From Alphaproteobacteria bacterium (GTDB lineage: Bacteria; Pseudomonadota; Alphaproteobacteria; Micavibrionales; UBA2020), in assembly GCA_016794125.1 (NCBI GenBank), contig JAEUKT010000002.1, positions 969,396 to 1,033,395 on the forward strand: a stretch of 64,000 bases of DNA. The letters run 5' to 3'. The translations under genes were made by a program, and so were the position numbers. Positions 1 to 8,038 of the stretch are shown here, piece by piece (positions within the stretch are counted from its first letter, which is position 1; the number at the start of each line of letters is the position of its first letter). The notes beneath the pieces are model-generated. The model did no database searches, had not been told where the DNA came from, and was given only the letters and a program-made list of their open reading frames with translations.

Positions 1-462
1 CGCCCGTCGAACGACGCGGTGCTGTCGGTCGATGAAATGTTCGGCTCAGCCGGCAAGGTGCAGGAAAAATTCCACATCCTCGATGAAAAAGAAATCGTGG
101 ACGGATCGGACGAGCTTGGCGTGCTGCTGTACGGCCATGCGAAAAACGCCTACTGGTTCGGCTCGCAGCTGACGATCGAGGAAGCGCGCGCGCTGGCGCC
201 GTACCAGAACGCGACCGGCATGCAGGTGACATCCGCCGTGCTGGCGGGCATGGTCTGGGCGCTGGAAAACCCCGCAAAAGGCATCGTGGAATCCGACGAG
301 ATGGATTACACGCGCTGCCTTGAACTGCAGCTGCCGTATCTGGGCCCCGTGAAGGGCTATTACACAGATTGGAACCCGCTGAAGAACCGCGGCACGCTGT
401 TCCCCGAGGATCTGGATGAAACAGACCCCTGGCAGTTCAGGAACATCCTGTATCGCACGTAA
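1..462 (+). CDS. hss: Homospermidine synthase, C-terminal part (5' truncated by window edge)
   Basis: The reading frame is open from base 1, so only the last ~153 residues are visible. Homospermidine synthase makes homospermidine from putrescine in the cytosol, using NAD as a hydride carrier. The visible part carries the family's conserved C-terminal features: a YGHAKNAYWFGS stretch, YQNATGMQVTSAVLAG followed by WALENP and a (V)ESDEMD segment, then PYLGPV, YTDWNPL and the terminal LFPED...DPWQF. Full proteins are about 475 residues, so roughly two thirds lie upstream. An internal GTG at 19 is not the true start. It converges on the leftward metallopeptidase-like gene, three bases after its stop codon. 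Identification is by recalled family resemblance and is strong. Confidence 0.9.
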   Translation, partial: RPSNDAVLSVDEMFGSAGKVQEKFHILDEKEIVDGSDELGVLLYGHAKNAYWFGSQLTIEEARALAPYQNATGMQVTSAVLAGMVWALENPAKGIVESDEMDYTRCLELQLPYLGPVKGYYTDWNPLKNRGTLFPEDLDETDPWQFRNILYRT

Positions 463-465
463 ATT

Positions 466-1386
466 TTAAAACGGGTTTGCCATCATGGGCGGGTTCGGCA
501 CGTCGCCGGGCGCGGCGGGCGTATTGTTGTTTGCGGCAACGGGCTTCGGCCGTGTCTCTGTGCTGGCGGCGTAATAATCGTCGCGCAGCAGGCTGCGGTT
601 GCCCGCCTCCAGCAGGTATGATTTTGCCGATGCGCCGTCCAGCTTTTCGACCCATGACATATCGAGCGGCTTTTCGGCCATGTTGTGGTTCTTGAAAATC
701 TCGCGGCCTTTGGCCAGGAACGGGATCATGTTGTCTGCCGTCGCCTCGTTATACCCGGCAAGGCGCGACGGGTTGCTGAACCATGTATCAAAAGCGATGC
801 GTTTTGCAGTGCCGTTATCGATGCTGGCGGGATCGGCTGTTACCATCGCCTCGTATGCGTCGCAGATATCCTTGTATCCCGCGTTGCAGGCGGCGTTCCA
901 CGGGCCGGCATCACCCATTTGCTTTAGCGCCCATGTTACTTCGGTGCAGAGCGCCTGCGCATCCGCCTCCGCCGCGCGGTAGAACAGGATGTATTCCTTT
1001 TCAGATAGGATGCGGTCGGAGTTGCCGACTTTCGACAGGTGCTGGTTCAGGTGGCCGGTTTCATGCACGATCGCCTACAGCAGGTTGTCATCGGTCAGGC
1101 CGCGCTTCAGGATGATTTTCGGGTTCAGGTAGAAATATTCGCCGTCTTTAACCGATGTAATTGTCAGCGTCGATGCCGCCCAGTTGACGGGGTCGTCGAG
1201 CAGCTCGATTTTGACGTTATTCATCTCGAGAAAGGCGACGACGCTCGCGCCGTCGGGTACCTGCGCCATGCGGGCCTTGATGGCATCAAGCCGCGCCTCG
1301 TCCGCCGCAGCCTGTTGGGCGGTAGTCTTTTCCGGATCGGCAGATGAATTGTTGAATTCTTCTTTCAATCGAGGCTTCCATAACAA
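466..1386 (-). pseudogene. Putative HEXXH zinc metallopeptidase interrupted by an in-frame amber codon
   Basis: One continuous frame of 306 codons is broken by a single TAG (bases 1077-1075, codon 104). The segment before it ends ...LTDDNLL and the segment after it starts AIVHETGHLNQH, so the stop falls four codons before the zinc-binding HETGH (codons 108-112). Both halves keep good coding character with no frameshift. A CAG or CTG to TAG change, a sequencing error, or readthrough would each explain it. The C-terminal piece could restart at the GTG of codon 107 but would lose the first 106 codons. The C-terminus is Pro/Asn-rich and disordered. The upstream half (a DGASVVAFLEMNNVKIELL-type segment) resembles uncharacterised bacterial putative metallopeptidases such as DUF6782; this assignment is tentative. 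The first start is TTG at 1386. Confidence 0.6.
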
Positions 1387-1590
1387 AATTTTCTTGCTTG
1401 AGGCATTATATCAATGGATTGATGCGCGCAAAGTTTTTTCTCGTTAAATTCTTGAAATTAACAGGCGATTTCAAACACTTTGCTGCGCTGCAATACGTGA
1501 AAATACGACCATTCCAGTAGAATCTGGAAATGCGCGTAAAGCTCTTTTAAACAGACTCACGCTTATCATCATAACTGGGCAGTCCAGCCC

Positions 1591-1626
1591 GGGTTCACAA
1601 CCCGAAGCGATTCCGCATTCGGGGTT
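1591..1626 (+). promoter_or_regulatory. 5' leader with two mutually exclusive hairpins
   Basis: AACCC (1599-1603) can pair with GGGTT (1591-1595). The longer AACCCGAA (1599-1606) can instead pair with TTCGGGGTT (1618-1626). The two structures compete for the same bases. They lie just before the AAGGGAG ribosome-binding site (about 1634-1640) of the small secreted-protein gene. This may only be a stable 5' hairpin; a switch function is inference. Confidence 0.3.
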
Positions 1627-1647
1627 TCAAATTAAGGGAGTTTAACA

Positions 1648-1935
1648 ATGACCAAGATCAAGATGCTTGTGATGGGCGCGATGATGGCCGGTTTCGTGGC
1701 CGGCGCGGTGCCTGCGGCAATCGCGGATTCCACGCCCGCGCTGCATAGCGAATACGGCTACCAGAACGACCGCTCCGCCAAGAAGCTGGTCGCCAAGCCC
1801 GATATGATGAAGAAAAAGCATCACAAGAAAAAACATCATAAAAAGATGAAAAAGAAAATGAAGAAGGCGGCCGCCAACCACCACAACTATCCCAATGAAT
1901 GCAACAAGCCGCCCTGCCGCGGCACCAGCAACTAA
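1648..1935 (+). CDS. Small secreted Lys/His-rich protein
   Basis: A 95-residue protein with a clear Sec signal peptide (positively charged start, hydrophobic stretch to about residue 22, probable cleavage after AIA near residue 26). The mature part is ~70 residues. Its middle (about 54-76) is almost entirely Lys and His with a few Met, arranged as KKKHH-type repeats; two Cys lie near the end (NECNKPPC). The AAGGGAG ribosome-binding site is well placed. I recognise no family. The His/Met/Cys content would suit metal binding, and the polybasic stretch would suit binding anionic polymers such as DNA or LPS; both are inference. The leader contains a possible alternative hairpin. It converges on the leftward SDR gene. 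Confidence 0.75.
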   Translation: MTKIKMLVMGAMMAGFVAGAVPAAIADSTPALHSEYGYQNDRSAKKLVAKPDMMKKKHHKKKHHKKMKKKMKKAAANHHNYPNECNKPPCRGTSN

Positions 1936-1950
1936 CCGCTGGCGTTTCTT

Positions 1951-2718
1951 CTAGGATTTTTTCTTTAAGGCCCGCGCCGTAATCGCATCCCCCATACAAC
2001 GCGGCAATGCCGTGATGACCATGATCATCGCGCGCATCTGCCAGGGGAAGGCGATCACGGCGCGGTTCTTTTGCAGGCCGTCTTGGATGATGCGCACGGC
2101 CTTTTGCGGCTCCATCATGAAGGGCATCGCAAAATCATTTGCATCCGTCAGCGGCGTGCGCACGAAGCCCGGGAATATTACGTTCACCTGCACATTGTCG
2201 CGCGCCAGCAAGGGGCGCAGCGCCTCGCCATAGGCGCGCACGGCGTTTTTCGCGGTCGAATAGGCGGGGGCAGACGGCAAGCCGCGAAAACCCGCGATGG
2301 AACTCATCAAAACGATCTGCCCCTTTTGCCGCGCGCGCATGCGGTCGATTAGCGGGTTCACGGTGTTGAACATGCCGTCGATATTGGTCGCGATGATATT
2401 GCGCAGCAATGTCTCCACATCGTCGCCGGCTTTGCCATGCCCGCCGGAAATGCCGGCATTGGCGATCACGACATCAATCGGCGTTGCGTCATCCCATGCG
2501 ATGACCTGCGCGGCGAATTCCGCGCGCGCGGTGACGGGAATATTCGTTGTTTTGACGGTTGCGCCTTTGGCCGTGCATGCGGCCGCAATTTCCGCGAGCC
2601 GATTTTCATCGCGGCCCGTCAGCAGCAGCAAAATGCCGGCCGATGCATAGGACAAAGCCAGTTCCCGCCCAATGCCGCTGGACGCGCCGGTGATCAGGAT
2701 TGTCTTCGGGTTTTTCAT
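1951..2718 (-). CDS. Short-chain dehydrogenase/reductase
   Basis: A classical SDR of about 255 residues. It has the nucleotide-binding TGASSGIG near the N-terminus, NAG (in VVIANAG) in the fold core, the catalytic Ser in LMSSIAG and the YSTAK (YxxxK) motif, followed by the PGFV segment. The substrate cannot be read from sequence. The frame could start 12 bases upstream (2730), but the ATG at 2718 has a GGCGGA ribosome-binding site five bases before it. The last ~40 residues (QMRAMIMVITALPRCMG) are hydrophobic, as in SDRs that associate with membranes. It diverges from gmk; the gmk promoter overlaps its upstream region. Confidence 0.85.
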   Translation of the reverse strand: MKNPKTILITGASSGIGRELALSYASAGILLLLTGRDENRLAEIAAACTAKGATVKTTNIPVTARAEFAAQVIAWDDATPIDVVIANAGISGGHGKAGDDVETLLRNIIATNIDGMFNTVNPLIDRMRARQKGQIVLMSSIAGFRGLPSAPAYSTAKNAVRAYGEALRPLLARDNVQVNVIFPGFVRTPLTDANDFAMPFMMEPQKAVRIIQDGLQKNRAVIAFPWQMRAMIMVITALPRCMGDAITARALKKKS

Positions 2719-2735
2719 ATATTCCGCCATCAGGC

Positions 2736-2764
2736 TTGTTTCGGGGCAGGGGGCGCGATATAAC
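2736..2764 (+). promoter_or_regulatory. Candidate sigma-70 promoter for gmk
   Basis: TTGTTT (2736-2741), a 17-base spacer and TATAAC (2759-2764) lie about 40 bases before the first gmk ATG. The spacer is very GC-rich. Confidence 0.5.
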
Positions 2765-2804
2765 TTTGTTACAGATTCTATAAATCAAGCACCTGCGACT
2801 GGCA

Positions 2805-3497
2805 ATGAAAACAGACGGCCAAGCATCCGCCCATTCCGACGATACGCCGCACACGCCGACGCATGGCATGAAGCGGCGCGGCATGATGCTGGTGCTGGCC
2901 TCGCCCCCCGGCGGCGGCAAGACGTCGATTTCCCGCGAAATCGCCAAGCGCGACCCGAAAACCATGATTTCCGTTTCCGCCACCACCCGCGCCAAGCGCC
3001 CGGGTGAGGAAGAAGGCAAGCATTACTATTTCGTCACCCGCCCGAAATTCGAGGAAATGGTGTCGAACGGTGAGATGCTGGAATACGCGCTGGTCTATAA
3101 CAGCCAGATGTACGGCACGCCCAAGGCGCCGGTCGAAGAAGCGCTGAACCGCGGCATCGACGTGATGTTCGACGTCGACTGGCAGGGCAACCGCTCGCTT
3201 TCTGCAACCGCGCATGAAGACGTTGTTTCCGTGTTCATCCTGCCGCCCAGCTGGGACGCGCTCGCGACCCGCCTGCACAACCGCGCGCAGGACAGCGAGG
3301 AAGAAATCACGAAACGCCTGGCCAAGGCGAAAGACGAAATTTCGCATTACAAGGAATTCCAGTACATCCTTGTGAACCACGAATTCGAAGACAGCGTGAA
3401 CCGCCTGCGCTCCATCATCGAAGGCGAGCGCCTGAAACGCCACCGCCTGCGCGGCATCGACGATTTCGTGGCGAAACTGAAGCCCGGCAAGAAATAA
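2805..3497 (+). CDS. gmk: Guanylate kinase
   Basis: Phosphorylates GMP to GDP with ATP. The P-loop reads SPPGGGKT (about residues 33-40) in place of the usual SGPSGAGKS-type sequence. It is followed by the GMP-binding region (VSATTRAKRPGEEEGKHYYF), YGTPKAPVEEAL, and DVDWQGNRSL where most members have DIDWQGA. The 230-residue frame is ~20 longer than usual at the N-terminus. The extra residues (rich in His, Thr, Asp) look like disordered leader, and the ATG at 2868 would give a typical 209-residue enzyme; neither start has a strong ribosome-binding site. The gene stands alone in its direction, with its end abutting the leftward GT87 gene. Identification is secure. Confidence 0.93.
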   Translation: MKTDGQASAHSDDTPHTPTHGMKRRGMMLVLASPPGGGKTSISREIAKRDPKTMISVSATTRAKRPGEEEGKHYYFVTRPKFEEMVSNGEMLEYALVYNSQMYGTPKAPVEEALNRGIDVMFDVDWQGNRSLSATAHEDVVSVFILPPSWDALATRLHNRAQDSEEEITKRLAKAKDEISHYKEFQYILVNHEFEDSVNRLRSIIEGERLKRHRLRGIDDFVAKLKPGKK

Positions 3498-4685
3498 TCA
3501 GCTTTTATACGCAATCCGCCGCAGCGTCATCACCAGCAGCAACATCATCACGAACGGCCCGGGCGGCAGGTAGAGCATGCCAAGGCTGCGCGCCAGCAGC
3601 GGCAGCAGGAACACCGCCATCAGCAGCGTTTTTTCCCACGGGCGGAAACCCTTTTCCATGCCGCAGGCCGCCAGCCACGCGACGGGCAGCGCCAGCGCGA
3701 CAAGGTCGTAGTCGAGGATATACGGCGTCGCCAGCAGGCTGGCCGTCACCAGCACCGCGCCCTGCAGGCGGATATCGGTTTTCTGTTTCCATGCCCATGC
3801 GACCGCCATCGCGGCTATCAGCGCGAACAGCGCTTGCGCGGCATAGGCCATTTCAACCGTGCCGCCCCACATGCGCGTGACCGAAAAAATGCTCTGGATT
3901 TTTTCCCAGCCGGTCGATCCCTGTTCCAGCACGATGCCGCGCGTCAGTTTCAGGCTGTTGAAAAACGCCAGCCATGTTTCTTCGCCGAAGAATTTATACG
4001 ATGCCAGCGCGGTCAGCGCGACGGTCATGGCGGCCGCGTAAATCGCGCGCCAATGCCAGCCCATCAGCAGCGCGACCGGAATCAGGATGCCGAATTGCGG
4101 CTTATAGGCCAGCAATCCGAACAGCACGCCCGCCAGATAGGGGCGGGTGCCCAGCAGCATCACACCGCCGCCAATCAGCGCGGCGGTGATAAACCCGTTC
4201 TGCCCATGCCCAAGGTTGATGAACACGGCGGGAAAGGCCAGCGCAAGGTAAATAGACTCGCGCGTGGGCAAGGCTTTGCGCACTGCCGCCACATACAGGG
4301 GCAATGTCGCCGCCATCCATGCGAACAGCGCGCCGCCATAGGGCAGCAGCGCCAGCAGGCTCGCCACCATCAGGAACATCGGCGGGTAATGCCAGCCGTA
4401 ATAGGGGATTTCAACGCCAGCATGCCACGGCAGCGCGGCGTTCTGCACATCGCGGTGCTTGTTCCAGTCATAGGCCTCCGCCGCGCGGCCTTCGTTCGCC
4501 ATTTTACCGGCCGCCCAGACATTCATGAAATCGGTGCCGACGGGACGGTTGAGCGGATCGACCATGCCCGTGCTGAGCGCAAGGTACAGCGCAATCGTGA
4601 TGGCATAGAGCGTCAGGAAAATTTTCGGGTAGGCGTTCAAACGCCGGCGGTTCAACCAAGCGGCGCTGCGCCAGAAATCACGCAT
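3498..4685 (-). CDS. GT87-type (DUF2029) integral membrane glycosyltransferase-like protein
   Basis: A polytopic membrane protein of 395 residues with roughly ten hydrophobic segments. An Asp in the first periplasmic loop (GTDFMNVWAAGKM) and the following YPPMF and GHGQNGF motifs are typical of the GT87 family, which includes polyprenyl-phosphate-mannose-dependent mannosyltransferases. The donor and acceptor here are unknown. I chose the ATG at 4685 because it overlaps the rsmA stop by eight bases; the longer frame back to 4772 would add 29 residues of low-quality Arg/Pro sequence inside rsmA. It is the last gene of the leftward surA-rsmA run. It may act on envelope polysaccharide or lipid; this is inferred from the family. 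Confidence 0.75.
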   Translation of the reverse strand: MRDFWRSAAWLNRRRLNAYPKIFLTLYAITIALYLALSTGMVDPLNRPVGTDFMNVWAAGKMANEGRAAEAYDWNKHRDVQNAALPWHAGVEIPYYGWHYPPMFLMVASLLALLPYGGALFAWMAATLPLYVAAVRKALPTRESIYLALAFPAVFINLGHGQNGFITAALIGGGVMLLGTRPYLAGVLFGLLAYKPQFGILIPVALLMGWHWRAIYAAAMTVALTALASYKFFGEETWLAFFNSLKLTRGIVLEQGSTGWEKIQSIFSVTRMWGGTVEMAYAAQALFALIAAMAVAWAWKQKTDIRLQGAVLVTASLLATPYILDYDLVALALPVAWLAACGMEKGFRPWEKTLLMAVFLLPLLARSLGMLYLPPGPFVMMLLLVMTLRRIAYKS

Positions 4686-5532
4686 TTCGTGCGGCCTTGT
4701 CCATGTCGCGCAGCGTATGTGCCATGCGCACAAAACCCGCGATGTCGATTTCTTCGGCGCGCGCGGTGCCAAGGACCTGCGACTTTTCCAGCAGCTTTTC
4801 CACGTTCACACCCAGCGATTTCAGGCTCTGGCGCAGCATCTTGCGGCGCTGGCCGAAGGCGGCGGCGGTCAGGCGTTCCATGATGGCGATATCCAGGTCA
4901 TCCGTGCGCGGCTTGGGCCGCAGGTTGACGACGGTCGAGGTGACCTTGGGCGACGGCGTAAAGGCCTGTGGCGATATGTCGAATTGCTGCTCCGCCTCGC
5001 ACAGCCATTGCGTCAGCACGGACAGCCGCCCGTAATCTTTCGTGCGCGTTTCGGCCGTCAGCCGCTCCGCGACTTCCTTCTGGAACATCAACGTGAAGCT
5101 TTCGAACAGCGGCAGGTTTTTCAGCCAGCCGATCATCAGCGTGGTCGCGATGTTATAGGGCAGGTTGGCGACAATGGCGCGGGGGGCTAGGCAGATGGTT
5201 TCGTAATCCACCTTCAGCGCGTCATCGGCATGCAGCACCAGCCGCCCTTCGGCCGCCTCCACCAGTTCCTGCAGCGCGGCCACGCAGCGGTCGTCGCGCT
5301 CGATCGCGTGGATGGTGACCGCATTCGTGCCCAGCAGCCCGCGCGTCAGGCCGCCGGGGCCGGGGCCCACCTCGATCACGTTCATGCCGTCAAGATTGCC
5401 GCCCGCATGCGCGATGCGCGATGTCAGGTTCAGGTCGAGGAGGAAGTTCTGGCCCAGCGAGCGTTTGGCCATCAAGCCGTGACGCTCGATGACTTCGCGC
5501 AAGGGGGGCAGTTTGTCAGATGCGTTTTTCAA
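4678..5532 (-). CDS. rsmA: 16S rRNA (A1518/A1519-N6)-dimethyltransferase RsmA/KsgA
   Basis: Dimethylates two adjacent adenines near the 3' end of 16S rRNA during 30S maturation. The SAM-binding motif VIEVGPGPGGLTRGLL, the acidic ERD motif and the catalytic NLPYNIAT are all present, as are the KRSLGQNFL N-terminal motif and the PSPKVTS region. The start is a TTG at 5532, 17 bases inside the end of surA. It is supported because the protein then begins with the family-typical LPPLREVIERHGL; the next ATG would remove 21 conserved residues. The rare start codon and overlap suggest coupling to surA translation. The usual neighbour pdxA is absent here. Length (284) is normal. Confidence 0.95.
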   Translation of the reverse strand: MKNASDKLPPLREVIERHGLMAKRSLGQNFLLDLNLTSRIAHAGGNLDGMNVIEVGPGPGGLTRGLLGTNAVTIHAIERDDRCVAALQELVEAAEGRLVLHADDALKVDYETICLAPRAIVANLPYNIATTLMIGWLKNLPLFESFTLMFQKEVAERLTAETRTKDYGRLSVLTQWLCEAEQQFDISPQAFTPSPKVTSTVVNLRPKPRTDDLDIAIMERLTAAAFGQRRKMLRQSLKSLGVNVEKLLEKSQVLGTARAEEIDIAGFVRMAHTLRDMDKAARNA

Positions 5533-7000
5533 TATAGGCCGTCGCCCGCAGGTCTTTCAGGTAACGCTCCGCCATCTGGTCGAGGCGTTTCATGCCAAGG
5601 TCGGATGCGATCTGGTTGCGCGACGCGTCATCCGCCGGCGTTTCTGCGGCGGCGGGCTTTGCGGCTGTTTCCGGCTGCGCGGGGGCTTCCGCCGCTTTTT
5701 CAGGCTCTGCTGCGGGTGCGGCGGCGGTTTCGGGCGCGGGCGTTGCGGGCGTTGTTTCGGTGCGGCTGCAAACCATATACACGGCGATGCCCGATTGCGT
5801 GCGCACGGGCGCGCTGAGCTCATTGTCGGCAAGCGGCGCAACGGCGGTGCGGATATCGGGCGGCAGGTTTTCCAGCTTTTGCATGCCAAGGTCGCTGCGG
5901 TCGGACGTGCCGTAATCGGCGGCCTTTGCGGCCATGTCGTCGCAGGATGCCAGTTCCGATTTCAGGCTGGCGGCGCGGCTGGTTTTCGCGGCGATTTCTG
6001 CTTTTGCTTCGGTGGGGGCTGCGGGGATGATGATCTGCATCAGGTGCAGCGCGGCCTCGACCTCCGGCGTCGCGGCAACGGGCGCGGCAGGTGCGGGTGC
6101 GGCCACGGGTTTCACGGGCGCGGGCGGCGTTGCGGGTTTTTCGCTGGCGATGCTGCCGCCGTCGCGCTTGTCGCGCAGGAACAGGATGTGGTAACCGCGC
6201 TCCGTCTTGATCGGCTGCGTCAACTGGCCGGGCTCCATGCCGGACAAGGCCTGATCCAGCGCGGGATCCAGCTGCCCTTGCTGCACCCAGCCAAGATCTC
6301 CGCCCTGGCTTGCGCCGGGCGCCTTGCTGAACTGTTTGGCCAGTTGCGGGAAAGGCGCGCCCTGACCCAGCTGGGTCAGGATTTTGCCCGCGTCTTCGCG
6401 CGTCAGGCTTTCGGTTTCGGGCGAGGTGACGGGCAGGAAAATTTCGGCGACCTGGTATTCGGGCTTGCCCTTGCTGCGCGCAAGGCGGCTCATTTCATTG
6501 TCGATCTCGGTTTCCGACACGTTGACCTGCGGGCGCAGCTTGCGGCGCACGACCATGCCCCAGGCGATTTCGGCGCGGATTTTGGCCAGCAGCGTGGATT
6601 GCTTGATGCCCGACGCGGCCAGTTTCTGCTGGAACTGCTCGGCGGTCATCTTGTTGTTCGCGGCCAGCTGCGCCATGCCGGAATTTATCTGCGCATCCTC
6701 GATCGTGATGCCAAGGCGTTTTGCCTCCTGCATCTGCAGCGTCTCGTCGATCAGGCGGCTCAGCGTCTGCGCCTCGATTTTTTTCAGCGCCTCGGGCGGC
6801 GGGTTGGGCGGCATGCCCAGCATGTAAAGATGCATCCGGTTGCGGATGTCGGAGAAAGTGATCGCGTCATCGTTCACGACGGCGGCAATGCCGGCGCGTG
6901 CCCCCGCGCGGGTTTCGGCGGCGGCTGCGGGCAGCGACAGGGTAACAAGGAACAGGAGCGTGAAAAGGCGCAAAAGCACGGGGAATATCCTATGTTGCAA
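5516..7000 (-). CDS. surA: SurA-type periplasmic peptidyl-prolyl isomerase/chaperone
   Basis: A chaperone for outer-membrane proteins. It has a signal peptide ending in AAAAE near residue 29, then the SurA N-domain (GIAAVVNDDAITFSDI). A parvulin-type rotamase domain follows at about 175-275 (QVAEIFLPV... GGDLGWVQQGQL... GYHILFLRD). A second, more degenerate parvulin-like domain lies at about 307-410, and the C-tail (ASDLGMKRLDQ... YLKDLRATAYIEKRI) is the family's usual ending. The two domains and the tail are separated by Ala/Pro/Glu-rich linkers (about 283-305 and 412-460). These make it longer (494) than the ~430 of E. coli SurA. It overlaps rsmA by 17 bases. The surA-rsmA pairing is conserved in proteobacteria, usually with pdxA between. 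Confidence 0.92.
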   Translation of the reverse strand: MQHRIFPVLLRLFTLLFLVTLSLPAAAAETRAGARAGIAAVVNDDAITFSDIRNRMHLYMLGMPPNPPPEALKKIEAQTLSRLIDETLQMQEAKRLGITIEDAQINSGMAQLAANNKMTAEQFQQKLAASGIKQSTLLAKIRAEIAWGMVVRRKLRPQVNVSETEIDNEMSRLARSKGKPEYQVAEIFLPVTSPETESLTREDAGKILTQLGQGAPFPQLAKQFSKAPGASQGGDLGWVQQGQLDPALDQALSGMEPGQLTQPIKTERGYHILFLRDKRDGGSIASEKPATPPAPVKPVAAPAPAAPVAATPEVEAALHLMQIIIPAAPTEAKAEIAAKTSRAASLKSELASCDDMAAKAADYGTSDRSDLGMQKLENLPPDIRTAVAPLADNELSAPVRTQSGIAVYMVCSRTETTPATPAPETAAAPAAEPEKAAEAPAQPETAAKPAAAETPADDASRNQIASDLGMKRLDQMAERYLKDLRATAYIEKRI

Positions 7001-7062
7001 ACATGCCTGAAACTAGCGCATCCGCAGGCCGAATGCACGCGATTTCAGGCAGTGTTAAGCCC

Positions 7063-8031
7063 TTAAGGTACCTGCTTTTTCGGCATATACGCGCCGCCCG
7101 CGCGGTACTGGCGCAGATAGGTCGGCAGGATCGATTCCAGCGCGGTTGCTTCCACGCCCAGCTCGGCAAGGCCGGGGGCGCCCGGTGTTGCCACGCTGTC
7201 GCGCTGCAGTGATTTCACCTGATCGCAGGTCAGCGGCTTGCCGGGCAGCAGTCCCGCGAACGCGCCGATGATTTTAGCGATGCCGAAGGGCAGGCTGACA
7301 TAGCAGGCGGTCTGGCCGGTCTGCGCCTGCATCACATCCATCAATTCGCGGAAGGTATAGACGCGCGGCTGCGCTAGTTCAAAGACCTTGCCGTCAAACT
7401 TTTCAATATCGGGGCTGGCGATGATGTTCAGTACGGCCTGCGCCACATCGCCCGCATAAACCGGCTGCAGCTTCGTGCGCCCGCCGCCGATCAGCGGCAG
7501 GGCAGGGGCGGTGCGTGCCATGGCGGCGAAGCGGTTGAAGAATTCATCCTCCGGCCCGAACACCACGCCGGGGCGCAGGGTAACGGTGCGGCTGAACGCG
7601 GCGCGTGCGCGTTTCTCGCCCTCCGCCTTGCTGCGCGCATATTCCGACAGCGAATCCGCCGATGTGCCAAGCGCCGAGATATGGACAAGGGTATCCAGCT
7701 GTTCTTCGTTCGCGATGCGGGCGACGCGCTCCGCCGCCTCCACGTTTACGCGCTGGAAGGTGTTCTTGCCGCATTGGTTCAGGATGCTGACAAGGTTGAC
7801 GGCGTGCGTCGCGCCCGCCATCACGGTGCGCACCGACGAGTCATTGTTGATGTCGCAGAAGAAGGGAATGATCTGCCCCACCGTGCCGGCAGGTTTCAGG
7901 AACAGCGCGCGTTTCGGCACCCGTGTGGCGACGCGGATGGTCGCGCCCGTTTTCGCCAGCTGCCAGATGACATGGCGGCCCACAAAACCCGTGCCGCCGA
8001 AAACGGTGATGATGCTGTTTTCTGAAATCAT
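7063..8031 (-). CDS. Complex I NDUFA9-like NAD(P)-binding protein (extended SDR)
   Basis: A 322-residue extended/atypical SDR with an N-terminal dinucleotide-binding motif (VFGGTGFVGRHV), the ISALG strand, a YARSK (YxxxK) motif and the LRPGVVFGPED segment. These match the alphaproteobacterial relatives of mitochondrial NDUFA9/39 kDa, an accessory or assembly subunit of NADH:quinone oxidoreductase. Members bind NADPH tightly, and a catalytic turnover has not been shown. The gene starts eight bases after the uvrD stop and is probably co-transcribed with it. Length is normal. Confidence 0.85.
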   Translation of the reverse strand: MISENSIITVFGGTGFVGRHVIWQLAKTGATIRVATRVPKRALFLKPAGTVGQIIPFFCDINNDSSVRTVMAGATHAVNLVSILNQCGKNTFQRVNVEAAERVARIANEEQLDTLVHISALGTSADSLSEYARSKAEGEKRARAAFSRTVTLRPGVVFGPEDEFFNRFAAMARTAPALPLIGGGRTKLQPVYAGDVAQAVLNIIASPDIEKFDGKVFELAQPRVYTFRELMDVMQAQTGQTACYVSLPFGIAKIIGAFAGLLPGKPLTCDQVKSLQRDSVATPGAPGLAELGVEATALESILPTYLRQYRAGGAYMPKKQVP

Positions 8032-8038
8032 TTAATCC

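Noticed and set aside
1561..1640. Short hairpins upstream of the Lys/His-rich gene considered as a tRNA
   Set aside because: No acceptor stem, D-arm or anticodon arm can be drawn; kept only as leader structure.
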